Made by a program: the position numbers and the translations under genes. Below are positions 35,535-42,432 of a DNA stretch of 42,432 nt, in pieces. Below the pieces are notes generated by a model. It did not search any database. It was given only the letters and a program-made list of their open reading frames with translations, and was not told the DNA's origin. Every line of letters begins with the position of its first letter. The first letter of the stretch is position 1. Origin of the DNA: Candidatus Zhuqueibacterota bacterium (GTDB taxonomy: Bacteria; Zhuqueibacterota; Zhuqueibacteria; Residuimicrobiales; Krinioviventaceae); the NCBI GenBank assembly GCA_016929295.1, contig JAFGJB010000225.1:1-42432 (forward strand). Direction: 5' to 3'.

Positions 35535-36590
35535 TCATTCCTCCAAAACAAGTTTGGCGGGCCCGGGAAGGGTGACGTATTCATTATGGAGCAGACGCCC
35601 CTGTTGATAAATGTAAATCCTCACCCGCTCGTTGATTTTTCCGGGAATCTCGGCAAAATAAAAACCGCCAAAGCTGTCGGTATATGTGGTGTCTCTTTGC
35701 AAACCTTCCGCGATGATCATGGCGTTGGCGAGAAACTCGCCGTCACTGTTTTTCACCCAGCCGCCCAAAGGGGTGGTGGCTATTTCCTCATGAGAAGGCG
35801 GATTGGCAGAAAAGTACTTGTCTCGCAGTTCCGTCAAGCCGAGAATGATCGCCAGAATGCCGCCAATCAATCCCACCCAGGTCTGCCAGCGCTCCAGCAA
35901 TGGCTTTTTCGGTGGAGTCGACAGATCGTCTGCCGCTTCCGACAGGCGCCAGGCGCGCGCTTCGTCATAGTCCTGTGGATAAAGCTGCCATGGCCAGCGG
36001 TCGTCATGTCCCGCGCCTTCCATATACAAATGCCGCACGTCATCGCCCCTCTGCGTCCGCACCGCTGCGGCGGCTTCTTCATACGCTTCGCGAATGTTGT
36101 CGCCATTGCCCAGGCCTTTGTAGAACAGCGCCGCAAAATCGGCGGCCACCGCATCATCGATGGCTTGCGATGTGGCAATCACTGCCGGCACCTTGTTGTG
36201 CAGCAATCCCTGCACCTGCTGTTCCGTGGAGCAGCCATTGAGAAAGACCAGTTGCAGACCGCGCTGCTGTCCGAGAAACGCGGCCAGGCCGCCGGCATGC
36301 GCGAGTTTGGTTTTGCCTTCCGGAGATTCGAGAAGAAGTTGAAAGCCGTTGGCATGTCCGGCGTAATGAAAAATAGCAATGCGATGGCGAAAGCGCCGAT
36401 CCTGAAAAACCTCGATGATCTGCTCGACCGTCGCATAGGGCAGGTCTTGAACCTCGCATAACCTGGCAACGTCGCTGTTGCGCAGAATGCCGCACAGCTC
36501 ACGGTGCTCATCCGCCAGCCTGGGCAGAGGATGGGCCGGATCATTGGCAAAGGCCAGAAGGATGACGGGTTTGGCGTTGGTTTCTCGCAT
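35535..36590 (-). CDS. Membrane-anchored CHAT protease with C-terminal beta-sandwich
   Basis: 351 residues. The CHAT domain has PVILLAF, catalytic His79 in FHYAGHA and Cys120 in FLNGCST. Its sequence is closer to the CHAT of the inactive-STAND gene (FLNGCSTE, AVIATSQAIDDAVAADFAA) than to the STAND-paired CHATs. A membrane segment follows (about 238-253, VGLIGGILAIILGL) and then a carboxypeptidase-regulatory-like domain (about 275-351). With the protease inside, the C-terminal domain is outside the membrane. AAGGA precedes the ATG. It is the first gene of the run that continues to 3.75 kb, and it is coupled to the secreted TPR gene. A cross-envelope sensor-protease pair is a reasonable reading. 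Confidence 0.92.
   Translation of the reverse strand: MRETNAKPVILLAFANDPAHPLPRLADEHRELCGILRNSDVARLCEVQDLPYATVEQIIEVFQDRRFRHRIAIFHYAGHANGFQLLLESPEGKTKLAHAGGLAAFLGQQRGLQLVFLNGCSTEQQVQGLLHNKVPAVIATSQAIDDAVAADFAALFYKGLGNGDNIREAYEEAAAAVRTQRGDDVRHLYMEGAGHDDRWPWQLYPQDYDEARAWRLSEAADDLSTPPKKPLLERWQTWVGLIGGILAIILGLTELRDKYFSANPPSHEEIATTPLGGWVKNSDGEFLANAMIIAEGLQRDTTYTDSFGGFYFAEIPGKINERVRIYIYQQGRLLHNEYVTLPGPAKLVLEE
35540..35544 (-). promoter_or_regulatory. Ribosome-binding site inside the end of the membrane CHAT gene
   Basis: GGAGG lies 5 bases before the ATG of the TPR gene and within the last codons of the CHAT gene, whose TGA touches that ATG. Confidence 0.65.
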
Positions 36591-36808
36591 GCGGGCGTCC
36601 TTCTACTATTTCAGGTTCAGGACTGTATCAAAAGTGTCTTTTTAACCGCAAAGGACGCAAGGCACACAAAGGATAACATATTAAATATCTTGACGTTGCG
36701 ATCTCTGCGAATTCTTTGCGATCTTTATTAAATGTTCTTGATGACTTTAGCTACAGTCCCAGTCAGAGTGAGGGAGTGATTGATGAGATGAAATCACCCT
36801 CACCCTGG

Positions 36809-36830
36809 CCCTTTCCCTCGAGGGAGAGGG
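36809..36830. repeat. REP-like palindrome
   Basis: A self-complementary 22-bp block centred on CCCTCGAGGG, with one G-T pair, preceded by CACCCTGGCCCTTT. Similar CCCTCACCCT-type palindromes are widespread between bacterial genes. Confidence 0.6.
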
Positions 36831-36950
36831 GACATGTTGCGTCAGATTCGCTTCTTTTTTACATTCTGCAACAGCCGGCTCTGCGTTCAGGACTTGCCGC
36901 AGCATGCAATTCTTTAGGAAAATATGCCAAAAAAACTTGAGACAGACACG

Positions 36951-37038
36951 AGTAGTAATTGTCAGATCGCCTATCATTGCATAAATATTTCTATGCTTTT
37001 TCTTTGCGTATCCTCTGCGGCTTGGCGGCTTTGCGTGA
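36951..37038 (+). repeat. Left arm of an 88-bp inverted repeat
   Basis: It matches the reverse complement of 42163-42250 over 88 bases with 3 mismatches. It starts AGTAGTAATTGTCAGATCGC and ends with a CGGCTTTGCGTGA-type repeat. The two arms enclose the PHP, amidohydrolase and TIR-SUMF1 genes. Confidence 0.85.
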
Positions 37039-37089
37039 GTCTAGTATCTCGGTGGTTCCAAATACTCATTTTCCGCAAGGACTCCTCTC

Positions 37090-38967
37090 TCATCCTTGAT
37101 AGTCCTCCCATTTTCTGCAATTCACCTGCAACCGGCGCTGACCGCTATCGGCAAACCGAATCCAGATCGGATTGGTGACGCAGCGAAAAGTCTCACCGTC
37201 ACTTTGCGTTTCTGTTTCGAGTCGAATATATCCCGTTCCTGAAGGAAGGCTTTCCTCGACGACCTGCGCGTTGCCAATCTGAAAATCGAGGCTCGTCTCT
37301 CGAGTCTTCTCCATCCCCTGGAAATAGTAGAAAAACTCTACGTACTGCACCTGGCCGAATTCATCCGTCGAGCACGCCTGGATATCGACCGAGATGGTTC
37401 CATCTCCCGTCAGTTGATCCATGATCTCGCCCAGTTTTGCCCCCCTCTCGGCAAAGCGCACATAAAAATTGACGATCGGGCCGTCGGTCAAGACACAGCT
37501 TCCCTGACTGATGGCAGCGGTGATCTCTGCGGGCGTTGGCGCTTGCGTAGCTCCATCTGACCGATGGGGCAGAAAAAGAACCGTGCGTACTTTACCCAGA
37601 CAGTTATCCTCGGCACGGTAGAGGTCCGGTCGAACACGGCGTAAATCGACGCTTGGCGCCATACCAATGCTATAGTTAAAACTGCCATGCGCATCACTGC
37701 CGCCCAGGATGACAAATCGCGGATCGTCCCAGCCGATTCGATGCCTGAGCATCTCGTCCCATTTCTGGATGCCTCTATCTTCCATGGTTTTGGCACTCTT
37801 GGCGACTTTGCCGGCAACATGCGGACTGACATCCTCCGACGAATGCCGTCTAAATCGCGTGTTCCACGCTTCCATGCCCTGAATCGGCTCTTCGAGATCC
37901 TCAGGCTCCCAGATGCCGTGGCGACCTTGCGCGCCGTAGGTGGGGTGCGCGGCAAAGGCCAGGGCGTGCTGTTTTTGCACATGACACTCGGCCAGCACGC
38001 CAGTTTCTTCTCCTCTGCCGCTGATTCCAGTCAGGACGTGCTTGAGGTCATGAATCTTGCCAAAGAGATAGCTGACGTCATCGACGCGGGCGCCGACTCT
38101 CCTCAAGCTGCCCAAAACAGCATCGATAAATTTCGAATTCATAAAAGCGCCGGGGATAAAGCGACTGAATTGATCTCCGAACACCAACAAGTGCAGCGTG
38201 TCACTGCCGCGCCCCGCTTTGCCCAGCACCGAAACCTCCTCGCCCTGCAGGATTCTCAGGGCATCGTCCGAATAGCGCCGCACCTCCTCCCCCTGGTCGT
38301 CCCAGCGACTTTTTGTCGATTTTCCTTCCCAATAAGGATTGCGGTCCTGCAGGTCGACTGAATGGTCGGTGATGATCAGCCACTCAAGCCCGATGCACAG
38401 CGCCGCCTCGCGGGTGTCGGGAATCGGATTGCCGAATTCCTTGACATCATTGGTATAATTGGAATGGTAATGGGTGTCGCCATAGTACCATTGCGGCGAA
38501 TGTCGCAGCGGCAGCGAGTCCCTGGCGATGTAGACCTGCAGGTGCTGTTGGTGAATTGTCACGTCTTTATCGCGGTATTCAATCCTGAGCTGCAGTCGTT
38601 TGCCCGGGACGGGCCAGTCCGAACCGGGCCGATAATCGGCGGGTGGCGCGATCTTGACCTGCGATTGGTCGAACCAGTAGAGTTTGTCGATCCGGCCCGG
38701 GCCGGTGACCTCGGTCAACAGCGTATCGTCAGCGCCGTCGGTCTGATAAACCCTGATTTTGTCGATGCGCACGTCCTTTGCGTCGCGGGCGATGAAGGTC
38801 AGAGGGATCTCTTTGTGGCTAGGGTCCAGGCGCCACGGCGCATCGGCCCAGTACTCCGGCCCCAGTTTACCGGCGCCGCGGTCGCCACTATCATACGTCT
38901 CGCGGTGCTGCAGGACCAACTGTAAAAAGTCGGCGATTTTTTCATTTGCACTATTTTTTTCTTTCAT
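37090..38967 (-). CDS. PHP-domain metallohydrolase with N-terminal beta domain
   Basis: 625 residues. The N-terminal 160 residues are beta-rich with no recognised motif. The catalytic part shows PHP/CehA-McbA-type metal motifs: GDTHYHSN (H166, H168), ITDHS (D201, H202), QGEEVS, FAAHP and a GGSDAHG near residue 425. The last 150 residues form another beta-rich domain. PHP enzymes hydrolyse phosphoesters or related bonds with two or three metals; the substrate here cannot be read from the sequence. There is no signal peptide. It starts after AAGGGGTGAT, 39 bases after the amidohydrolase gene, so the two hydrolases are probably co-transcribed. Confidence 0.85.
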   Translation of the reverse strand: MKEKNSANEKIADFLQLVLQHRETYDSGDRGAGKLGPEYWADAPWRLDPSHKEIPLTFIARDAKDVRIDKIRVYQTDGADDTLLTEVTGPGRIDKLYWFDQSQVKIAPPADYRPGSDWPVPGKRLQLRIEYRDKDVTIHQQHLQVYIARDSLPLRHSPQWYYGDTHYHSNYTNDVKEFGNPIPDTREAALCIGLEWLIITDHSVDLQDRNPYWEGKSTKSRWDDQGEEVRRYSDDALRILQGEEVSVLGKAGRGSDTLHLLVFGDQFSRFIPGAFMNSKFIDAVLGSLRRVGARVDDVSYLFGKIHDLKHVLTGISGRGEETGVLAECHVQKQHALAFAAHPTYGAQGRHGIWEPEDLEEPIQGMEAWNTRFRRHSSEDVSPHVAGKVAKSAKTMEDRGIQKWDEMLRHRIGWDDPRFVILGGSDAHGSFNYSIGMAPSVDLRRVRPDLYRAEDNCLGKVRTVLFLPHRSDGATQAPTPAEITAAISQGSCVLTDGPIVNFYVRFAERGAKLGEIMDQLTGDGTISVDIQACSTDEFGQVQYVEFFYYFQGMEKTRETSLDFQIGNAQVVEESLPSGTGYIRLETETQSDGETFRCVTNPIWIRFADSGQRRLQVNCRKWEDYQG

Positions 38968-39006
38968 AGCATCACCCCTTTATGCCGTATTTTAGCTGCC
39001 GGCATG

Positions 39007-40017
39007 TCAGTATTGAATCCGGGCAAACAGCTTTTGCGGATTCTCAAACACCGTATCAGCAAATCCCATTTCGTTGATGAGATGGTAGTTTTTGTCCAGA
39101 GGATTTTTTATCCGAATCATCCTGGTGATGAACCGCAGCCAGAAGATGAGATTCTTGCTTTTATTGTAGCTGAATTCCGAAATCGGTATGGGATAGTCAC
39201 TGCCGTAGAGCAAGCGATCTGACGGAATTTCGTTCAGGATGATGTCGACATAAGGGATTCGCGTCGGCGTCGCCAGAGCGGAGACATCCGCATAGAGTTG
39301 CCACTGGTGCTGTTCCGCTTCCTGGAATAGCCGGCGAAACTCTTCAAAATCATCCTTGTACTCCTCATCCAGAAGCCAGAAATAGGGCAGCGCGCAGTGG
39401 GCCAGGATCACGGTCACGCCCAGGTCGAGGGCCTGGCGCAAATAGACGGGATTGTTATATTTATTATAGCTGTCATCGGAAGTGGGGATGGCGTACTCGG
39501 GCCCGGCGTGGCAGAGCAGCGGCAGATGATGCTGCGCCAGCTTTTTATAGAGGGGGACGCACAGTTTGGAATCGGGTTTGATGAGCTGCGAAGACGGAAT
39601 CCACTTGCACAGCACGGCGCGGTTTTCCAGACAATAGTCCAGCTCTTCCTGCCAATCGCGGCGATAGGGATGGATCGAAGCGCCGACGAGAACTTTTGGA
39701 TTGCTTTGTGCGAGCTCGATGAGAAACCGATTCGGCGTATGCAGGTGGGTCCATTCGCGGTGGACGGCGCCTTTTTCATCATAAACCTGATCCATTGCCA
39801 AAAGCACAGCTTTGTTGGTCAAACGGGAGCCGTTTATGACTCCGAGGAGTTGCTTTTGCACGCGGTTGAAATCGACTTTTTTGCAAAGAGATTTGGTAAG
39901 GGCTAGCATTGCATAATAGGCAGGTGTTTCAGTAAATTTTGCAGACCAGTAACAGCCGTTGGATTCATTTTCGGGAGCGCCGAAATGAATGTGCATATCG
40001 ATGATCTCTTGCCCCAT
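39007..40017 (-). CDS. Amidohydrolase-superfamily (amidohydrolase 2-like) enzyme
   Basis: 336 residues with a TIM-barrel metal-dependent hydrolase pattern: IDMHIHFG (H9, H11), a Lys in CKWIPS (K138), LLCHAG (H170), VILAHCALP (H207) and RLLYGSDYP (Asp274). Length and motif order fit the group containing decarboxylases and lactonases/amidohydrolases. The strong GGAGGA site supports the ATG. It sits between the TIR-SUMF1 and PHP genes. Known relatives are mostly metabolic, so its role beside a TIR protein is unclear. It might process a nucleotide or signal, or it could be a passenger gene. Confidence 0.88.
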   Translation of the reverse strand: MGQEIIDMHIHFGAPENESNGCYWSAKFTETPAYYAMLALTKSLCKKVDFNRVQKQLLGVINGSRLTNKAVLLAMDQVYDEKGAVHREWTHLHTPNRFLIELAQSNPKVLVGASIHPYRRDWQEELDYCLENRAVLCKWIPSSQLIKPDSKLCVPLYKKLAQHHLPLLCHAGPEYAIPTSDDSYNKYNNPVYLRQALDLGVTVILAHCALPYFWLLDEEYKDDFEEFRRLFQEAEQHQWQLYADVSALATPTRIPYVDIILNEIPSDRLLYGSDYPIPISEFSYNKSKNLIFWLRFITRMIRIKNPLDKNYHLINEMGFADTVFENPQKLFARIQY

Positions 40018-40349
40018 GCTTTTGTCCTCCGATAAAATTTCCCAGACAACGAAAATATGACATTTTGATATTCTTCAATTGCCGTAAATATCTCAATGGA
40101 TATAATCACTGATCCGAGCTGCCCACCTCCATTATTCCCTGCTGCCAGAAGCCCTCTTTGACAAAGCAATAACCATCGTTGAAAAAATAAATCAGGAAGG
40201 AAATATTTTGTCTTTAACTAATCAACATTTTGCACCATAACTTTATTCCTTTTTGCAGCTCATCCAGTTCCCGTTTCCACAGCCAGATCCGCGCAGTCTG
40301 CGGACTGCCGTCTGCGGTCTGCCCTCTTTTACTGCCCTCTTCCAGACAT
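40018..40349. other. Intergenic gap with palindromic TCTGCGG-type repeat
   Basis: 332 bases without a gene. Positions 40288-40325 carry short repeats of CTGCGGTCTGCC-type words, with a CAGTC/GACTG stem near 40291. No clear terminator or promoter is seen. Confidence 0.5.
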
Positions 40350-41432
40350 TCAATGACTCGGGAGACGTGCCACCCGAAAACCGATAACGGGTCTGAGGCG
40401 TCCACTCGGATAGTAGCCGTCGCGATATGAACATTGCAGCATGCTCTCGTTGTCGCTCCATGACCCGCCGCGAAGCACGCGATCATCACTCTCTTGGCGA
40501 TATTTGTCCCCGCACCATTCCCACACATTCCCGGCCATATCCATCAACCCATCCAGCGTCGCTCCGGCCGGATAGCTGCCGACCTGCGTTGTATATCCGA
40601 CATTCCTGCCAAAATTCGCTAACATTTTCGTCGGTAAATCATTCCCCCACGGATAGTTCCGCACACCGCGACCGGCCGCCCATTCCCATTCGCTCTCATA
40701 GGAAAGTCGGAACTCTTGTCCGTCAGGATTTGAACGAGTGAGCCACTCGCAGTATGCCTTTGCGTCATTCCAGCTAACACCGACGACCGGCTGCTCATCG
40801 CCATTGAATCGTTTATCTTTCCAATATTCGGGCTCGCGGTATTTTGTTCCCTCGAGAAATTTTCTGTACAGCCGGTTCGTCACCGCAAATTTCGCCAGGT
40901 AAAACGGCTCAACCTTGACTTTCATCTGCAATTCTCCCATCACATACTCGCCGCCTGGAATGAGTATATATTCTGCCCCTCCTTCGACATCGCTGAAAAA
41001 GCGCCGGGAAAAATTGCTTTGCTTATCGTCATCATGCACCGCAGGACCAATCAATGCTGACATATCGGAGACAAGTTGTTTAAATAATATAGAATCGACT
41101 TTGCCATCCCAGTTGACCAAATTTGCCGTTTGAATTTGTCTGAATCCCAGTGGCGGTTCTACATCTTGAATTAAAACGGGCACTAAAATACCCTTTTTAC
41201 GACCTTCTTCGGCCTCTTCTTGTACCCAGTAGTGTGAGATTGATTCGGCTGACCATAGTACAATAATACACTTGGCGCTTTTCAATTCTCTCTCAATTAG
41301 TTTTGAGAACGTCTTGCCAGCAGGGATTCTCTGATCCCACCACACCGACCAGCCAAGCTTTGTCAGAGACTCGGCAAGCTTTTGGGCAACAGGTTGGTCA
41401 GACCTTGCATAGCTTATGAAAATATCACTCAT
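40350..41432 (-). CDS. TIR-domain protein with SUMF1/FGE-type domain
   Basis: 360 residues. Residues 1-135 are a TIR domain (DIFISYARSD, LGWSVWWDQRIPAGKTF), with the likely NADase Glu72 three residues after Trp69 in HYWVQEE. Residues about 145-358 are a formylglycine-generating-enzyme-type (SUMF1) fold: VVGVSWNDAKAYCEWL, ESEWEWAAG, MAGNVWEWCGD, VLRGGSW and IGFRVA. The paired active-site cysteines of true FGE are not seen in the C-terminal segment, so this domain probably binds a ligand rather than oxidising cysteine. Bacterial TIR domains commonly deplete or convert NAD when triggered, so this is a candidate effector-sensor fusion. The start has AAAGG, and a small broken gene ends 81 bases upstream. 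Confidence 0.92.
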   Translation of the reverse strand: MSDIFISYARSDQPVAQKLAESLTKLGWSVWWDQRIPAGKTFSKLIERELKSAKCIIVLWSAESISHYWVQEEAEEGRKKGILVPVLIQDVEPPLGFRQIQTANLVNWDGKVDSILFKQLVSDMSALIGPAVHDDDKQSNFSRRFFSDVEGGAEYILIPGGEYVMGELQMKVKVEPFYLAKFAVTNRLYRKFLEGTKYREPEYWKDKRFNGDEQPVVGVSWNDAKAYCEWLTRSNPDGQEFRLSYESEWEWAAGRGVRNYPWGNDLPTKMLANFGRNVGYTTQVGSYPAGATLDGLMDMAGNVWEWCGDKYRQESDDRVLRGGSWSDNESMLQCSYRDGYYPSGRLRPVIGFRVARLPSH

Positions 41433-41513
41433 CGCAGCCTTTTAAGCTTCAGATCTTTTGACAGAAATAACTCTGCATTTCGCTGCAGCATCCGTTCGAT
41501 CCCGATTACGTCT

Positions 41514-41767
41514 CTATAAAATGCAATAAATAAAAATTCTCGCCTGCATCTGATAATCCGCAAAGTGCTGTTCGACATCCTGCGCAAAAAGTGCCCTCTT
41601 TAAAACCTCTTCAATGCTGCTGGCAGCCGACAGCTTTATATTTTCAAGAATACAAGGCAGCAAACTTGCCCGATTTTTCGATCTGAAGAAACTGATTGCT
41701 AGATTGAAATGATTTTCAATCCTGCCATCTATTCCGGCTAAATTATACTTTCATCAAGAATGATCAT
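41514..41767 (-). pseudogene. Small frameshifted gene upstream of TIR-SUMF1
   Basis: ATG at 41767 follows AAGGGG (41773-41778) with good spacing and reads MIILDESII before TAG. A shifted frame from about 41750 then stays open to TAG at 41514-41516, encoding helical-looking sequence (GRIENHFNLAISFF, SIEEVLKRALFAQDVEQHF). The total of 254 bases fits one frameshift near the run of T at about 41740-41746. An intact version would be about 84 residues, the size of the small adaptor domains common beside such effectors, but I recognise no family. A sequencing error is possible. Confidence 0.45.
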
Positions 41768-42053
41768 AGCAGCCCCTTATGTCAATGACTTGGAATTTGC
41801 ATGCTGCAAGAGCATAGAACTCGGCAAATCTTATGTAATATTACAATCCAACAATGAATATTGCGTATTGCCAAGCATACTTGTTAAGGCTATCTGCACA
41901 TCGCATGCATAAGCTTACCCTTTTTAAATGAATGCTTCATTAACTCAGAAAGAGATCAATTTTAATACAAATACCAGCTGAATTTTATATCTGCTTCCCC
42001 ACTTGATTGAAAATCGATAGCGGCTTGTTGAATCCAAATGAATTATTAAAGAT
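41768..42053. other. AT-rich intergenic region
   Basis: About 290 bases with no credible gene or hairpin. It is the expected place for the promoter of the TIR-SUMF1 run, but I see no clear promoter match. Confidence 0.45.
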
Positions 42054-42101
42054 AACTTGGCGCGGCCTTTGGCCGCAACCAAAAACATCTGAACCGCCGA
42101 G
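42054..42101. repeat. Dispersed repeat shared with both other repeat-rich ends
   Basis: Positions 42074-42101 match 1-28 with one mismatch, and 42054-42083 match 2991-3018 apart from a 2-base indel. The core is CGGCCTTTGGCCGCAACC, which holds a CGGCCTTTGGCCG palindrome. Confidence 0.75.
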
Positions 42102-42162
42102 ATACTATGTTAAGAATAATTTGAAAAAATTACTACGTTCACTTGGCGTGATGGGTCCAAAA

Positions 42163-42250
42163 TCACGCCAAGCCGCCAAGCCGCAGAGGAGACGCAAAGA
42201 AAAAACATAGAAATATTTATGCAATGATAGGCGATCTGACAATTACTACT
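42163..42250 (-). repeat. Right arm of the 88-bp inverted repeat
   Basis: Reverse complement of 36951-37038 with 3 mismatches. With that arm it brackets a 5.1-kb segment holding the TIR-SUMF1, amidohydrolase and PHP genes and the small frameshifted gene. Confidence 0.85.
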
Positions 42251-42356
42251 CTGTCAAATTACTCCATCTGATTTGATTATTATACATTAATAAAAGTTAC
42301 GATGTCCTGCAATCAGGAAAAAATGTCAACGAAAAAGAGTCTAACGTTTTTTAAAA

Positions 42357-42394
42357 ACTTGGCGAATCTTTGCGGCTTTGCGTCTTTGCGTGAG
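42357..42394 (+). repeat. CGCAAAG-type repeat at the right edge
   Basis: The sequence contains CTTTGCGGCTTTGCGTCTTTG and resembles 358-388 and 37005-37040. It lies in otherwise featureless DNA at the end of the window. Confidence 0.6.
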
Positions 42395-42432
42395 ATTGAA
42401 ATGAAGAAAATACAGAATGTTCAACTGATTAG

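Larger units (their letters stand above)
36591..37089. other. Repeat-filled gap between the metallohydrolase module and the CHAT island
   Basis: No gene. It contains CGCAAAG-type repeats (36644-36725), a 22-bp palindrome (36809-36830) and one arm of the 88-bp inverted repeat. The gap separates the two halves of the island. A promoter for the CHAT run should lie here, but I cannot place one with confidence. Confidence 0.6.

Noticed and set aside
36603-36631. Promoter-like pair TTGATA and TAGTAG, 17 bases apart, upstream of the membrane CHAT gene
   Set aside because: The start of transcription it implies would fall after the ribosome-binding site at 36598-36602, so it cannot serve this gene.
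40350-41432. Diversity-generating retroelement target in the SUMF1 domain
   Set aside because: No reverse transcriptase gene or template repeat is present in the window.

Overview
The window looks like part of a chromosome from a bacterium of the Fibrobacteres-Chlorobi-Bacteroidetes side of the tree, or a related uncultured phylum such as KSB1 or Calditrichota. The main evidence is a secreted CotH-type protein with a C-terminal 'YPNPFN' FlgD-like/type IX-secretion-like domain, together with many short intergenic palindromic repeats built from CGCAAAG-type words. This assignment is inference; there is no rRNA or other phylogenetic marker in the window.

Every convincing gene lies on the minus strand, so transcription runs from right to left. 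Positions 41.8-37.1 kb hold a small frameshifted gene, a TIR-SUMF1 protein, an amidohydrolase and a PHP metallohydrolase. This module is bounded by an 88-bp inverted repeat (36951-37038 and 42163-42250). Positions 36.6-28.6 kb hold a membrane-anchored CHAT protease, a secreted TPR protein with eight near-identical 50-residue repeats, a 47-codon CHAT remnant, and a large TPR-CHAT protease interrupted by an in-frame amber codon. Positions 28.6-16.0 kb hold two tandem copies of a two-gene module: a CHAT protease followed by a STAND NTPase with one membrane segment and 21 WD40 repeats. Positions 16.0-14.2 kb hold a GH19 endolysin-like enzyme, a small protein and a membrane-anchored coiled-coil protein. 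Positions 14.1-3.75 kb hold a caspase with a lipase-like C-terminus, a CHAT protein with an inactive-STAND-like C-terminus, a MoxR AAA+ ATPase and a four-part membrane protein (N-terminal MoxR-associated domain, beta-sandwich, degenerate vWA-like domain, seven WD40 repeats). Repeat-rich DNA and the unrelated-looking CotH gene fill the left end.

The 3.75-36.6 kb part reads as one co-directional island of NTP-dependent conflict or programmed-cell-death machinery. It combines sensors and scaffolds (WD40, TPR, beta-sandwich domains), switches (two STAND NTPases, MoxR) and effectors (caspase-fold proteases, probably GH19). The same parts are known separately in bacterial STAND/MoxR-vWA/CHAT systems. 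What is unusual here is the number of caspase-fold proteases (one caspase, five CHAT genes and one CHAT fragment), membrane topologies that place WD40 propellers outside the cytoplasm, and a lysis-like cassette in the middle. No mobile-element enzymes, tRNA genes, CRISPR arrays or reverse transcriptase were seen.
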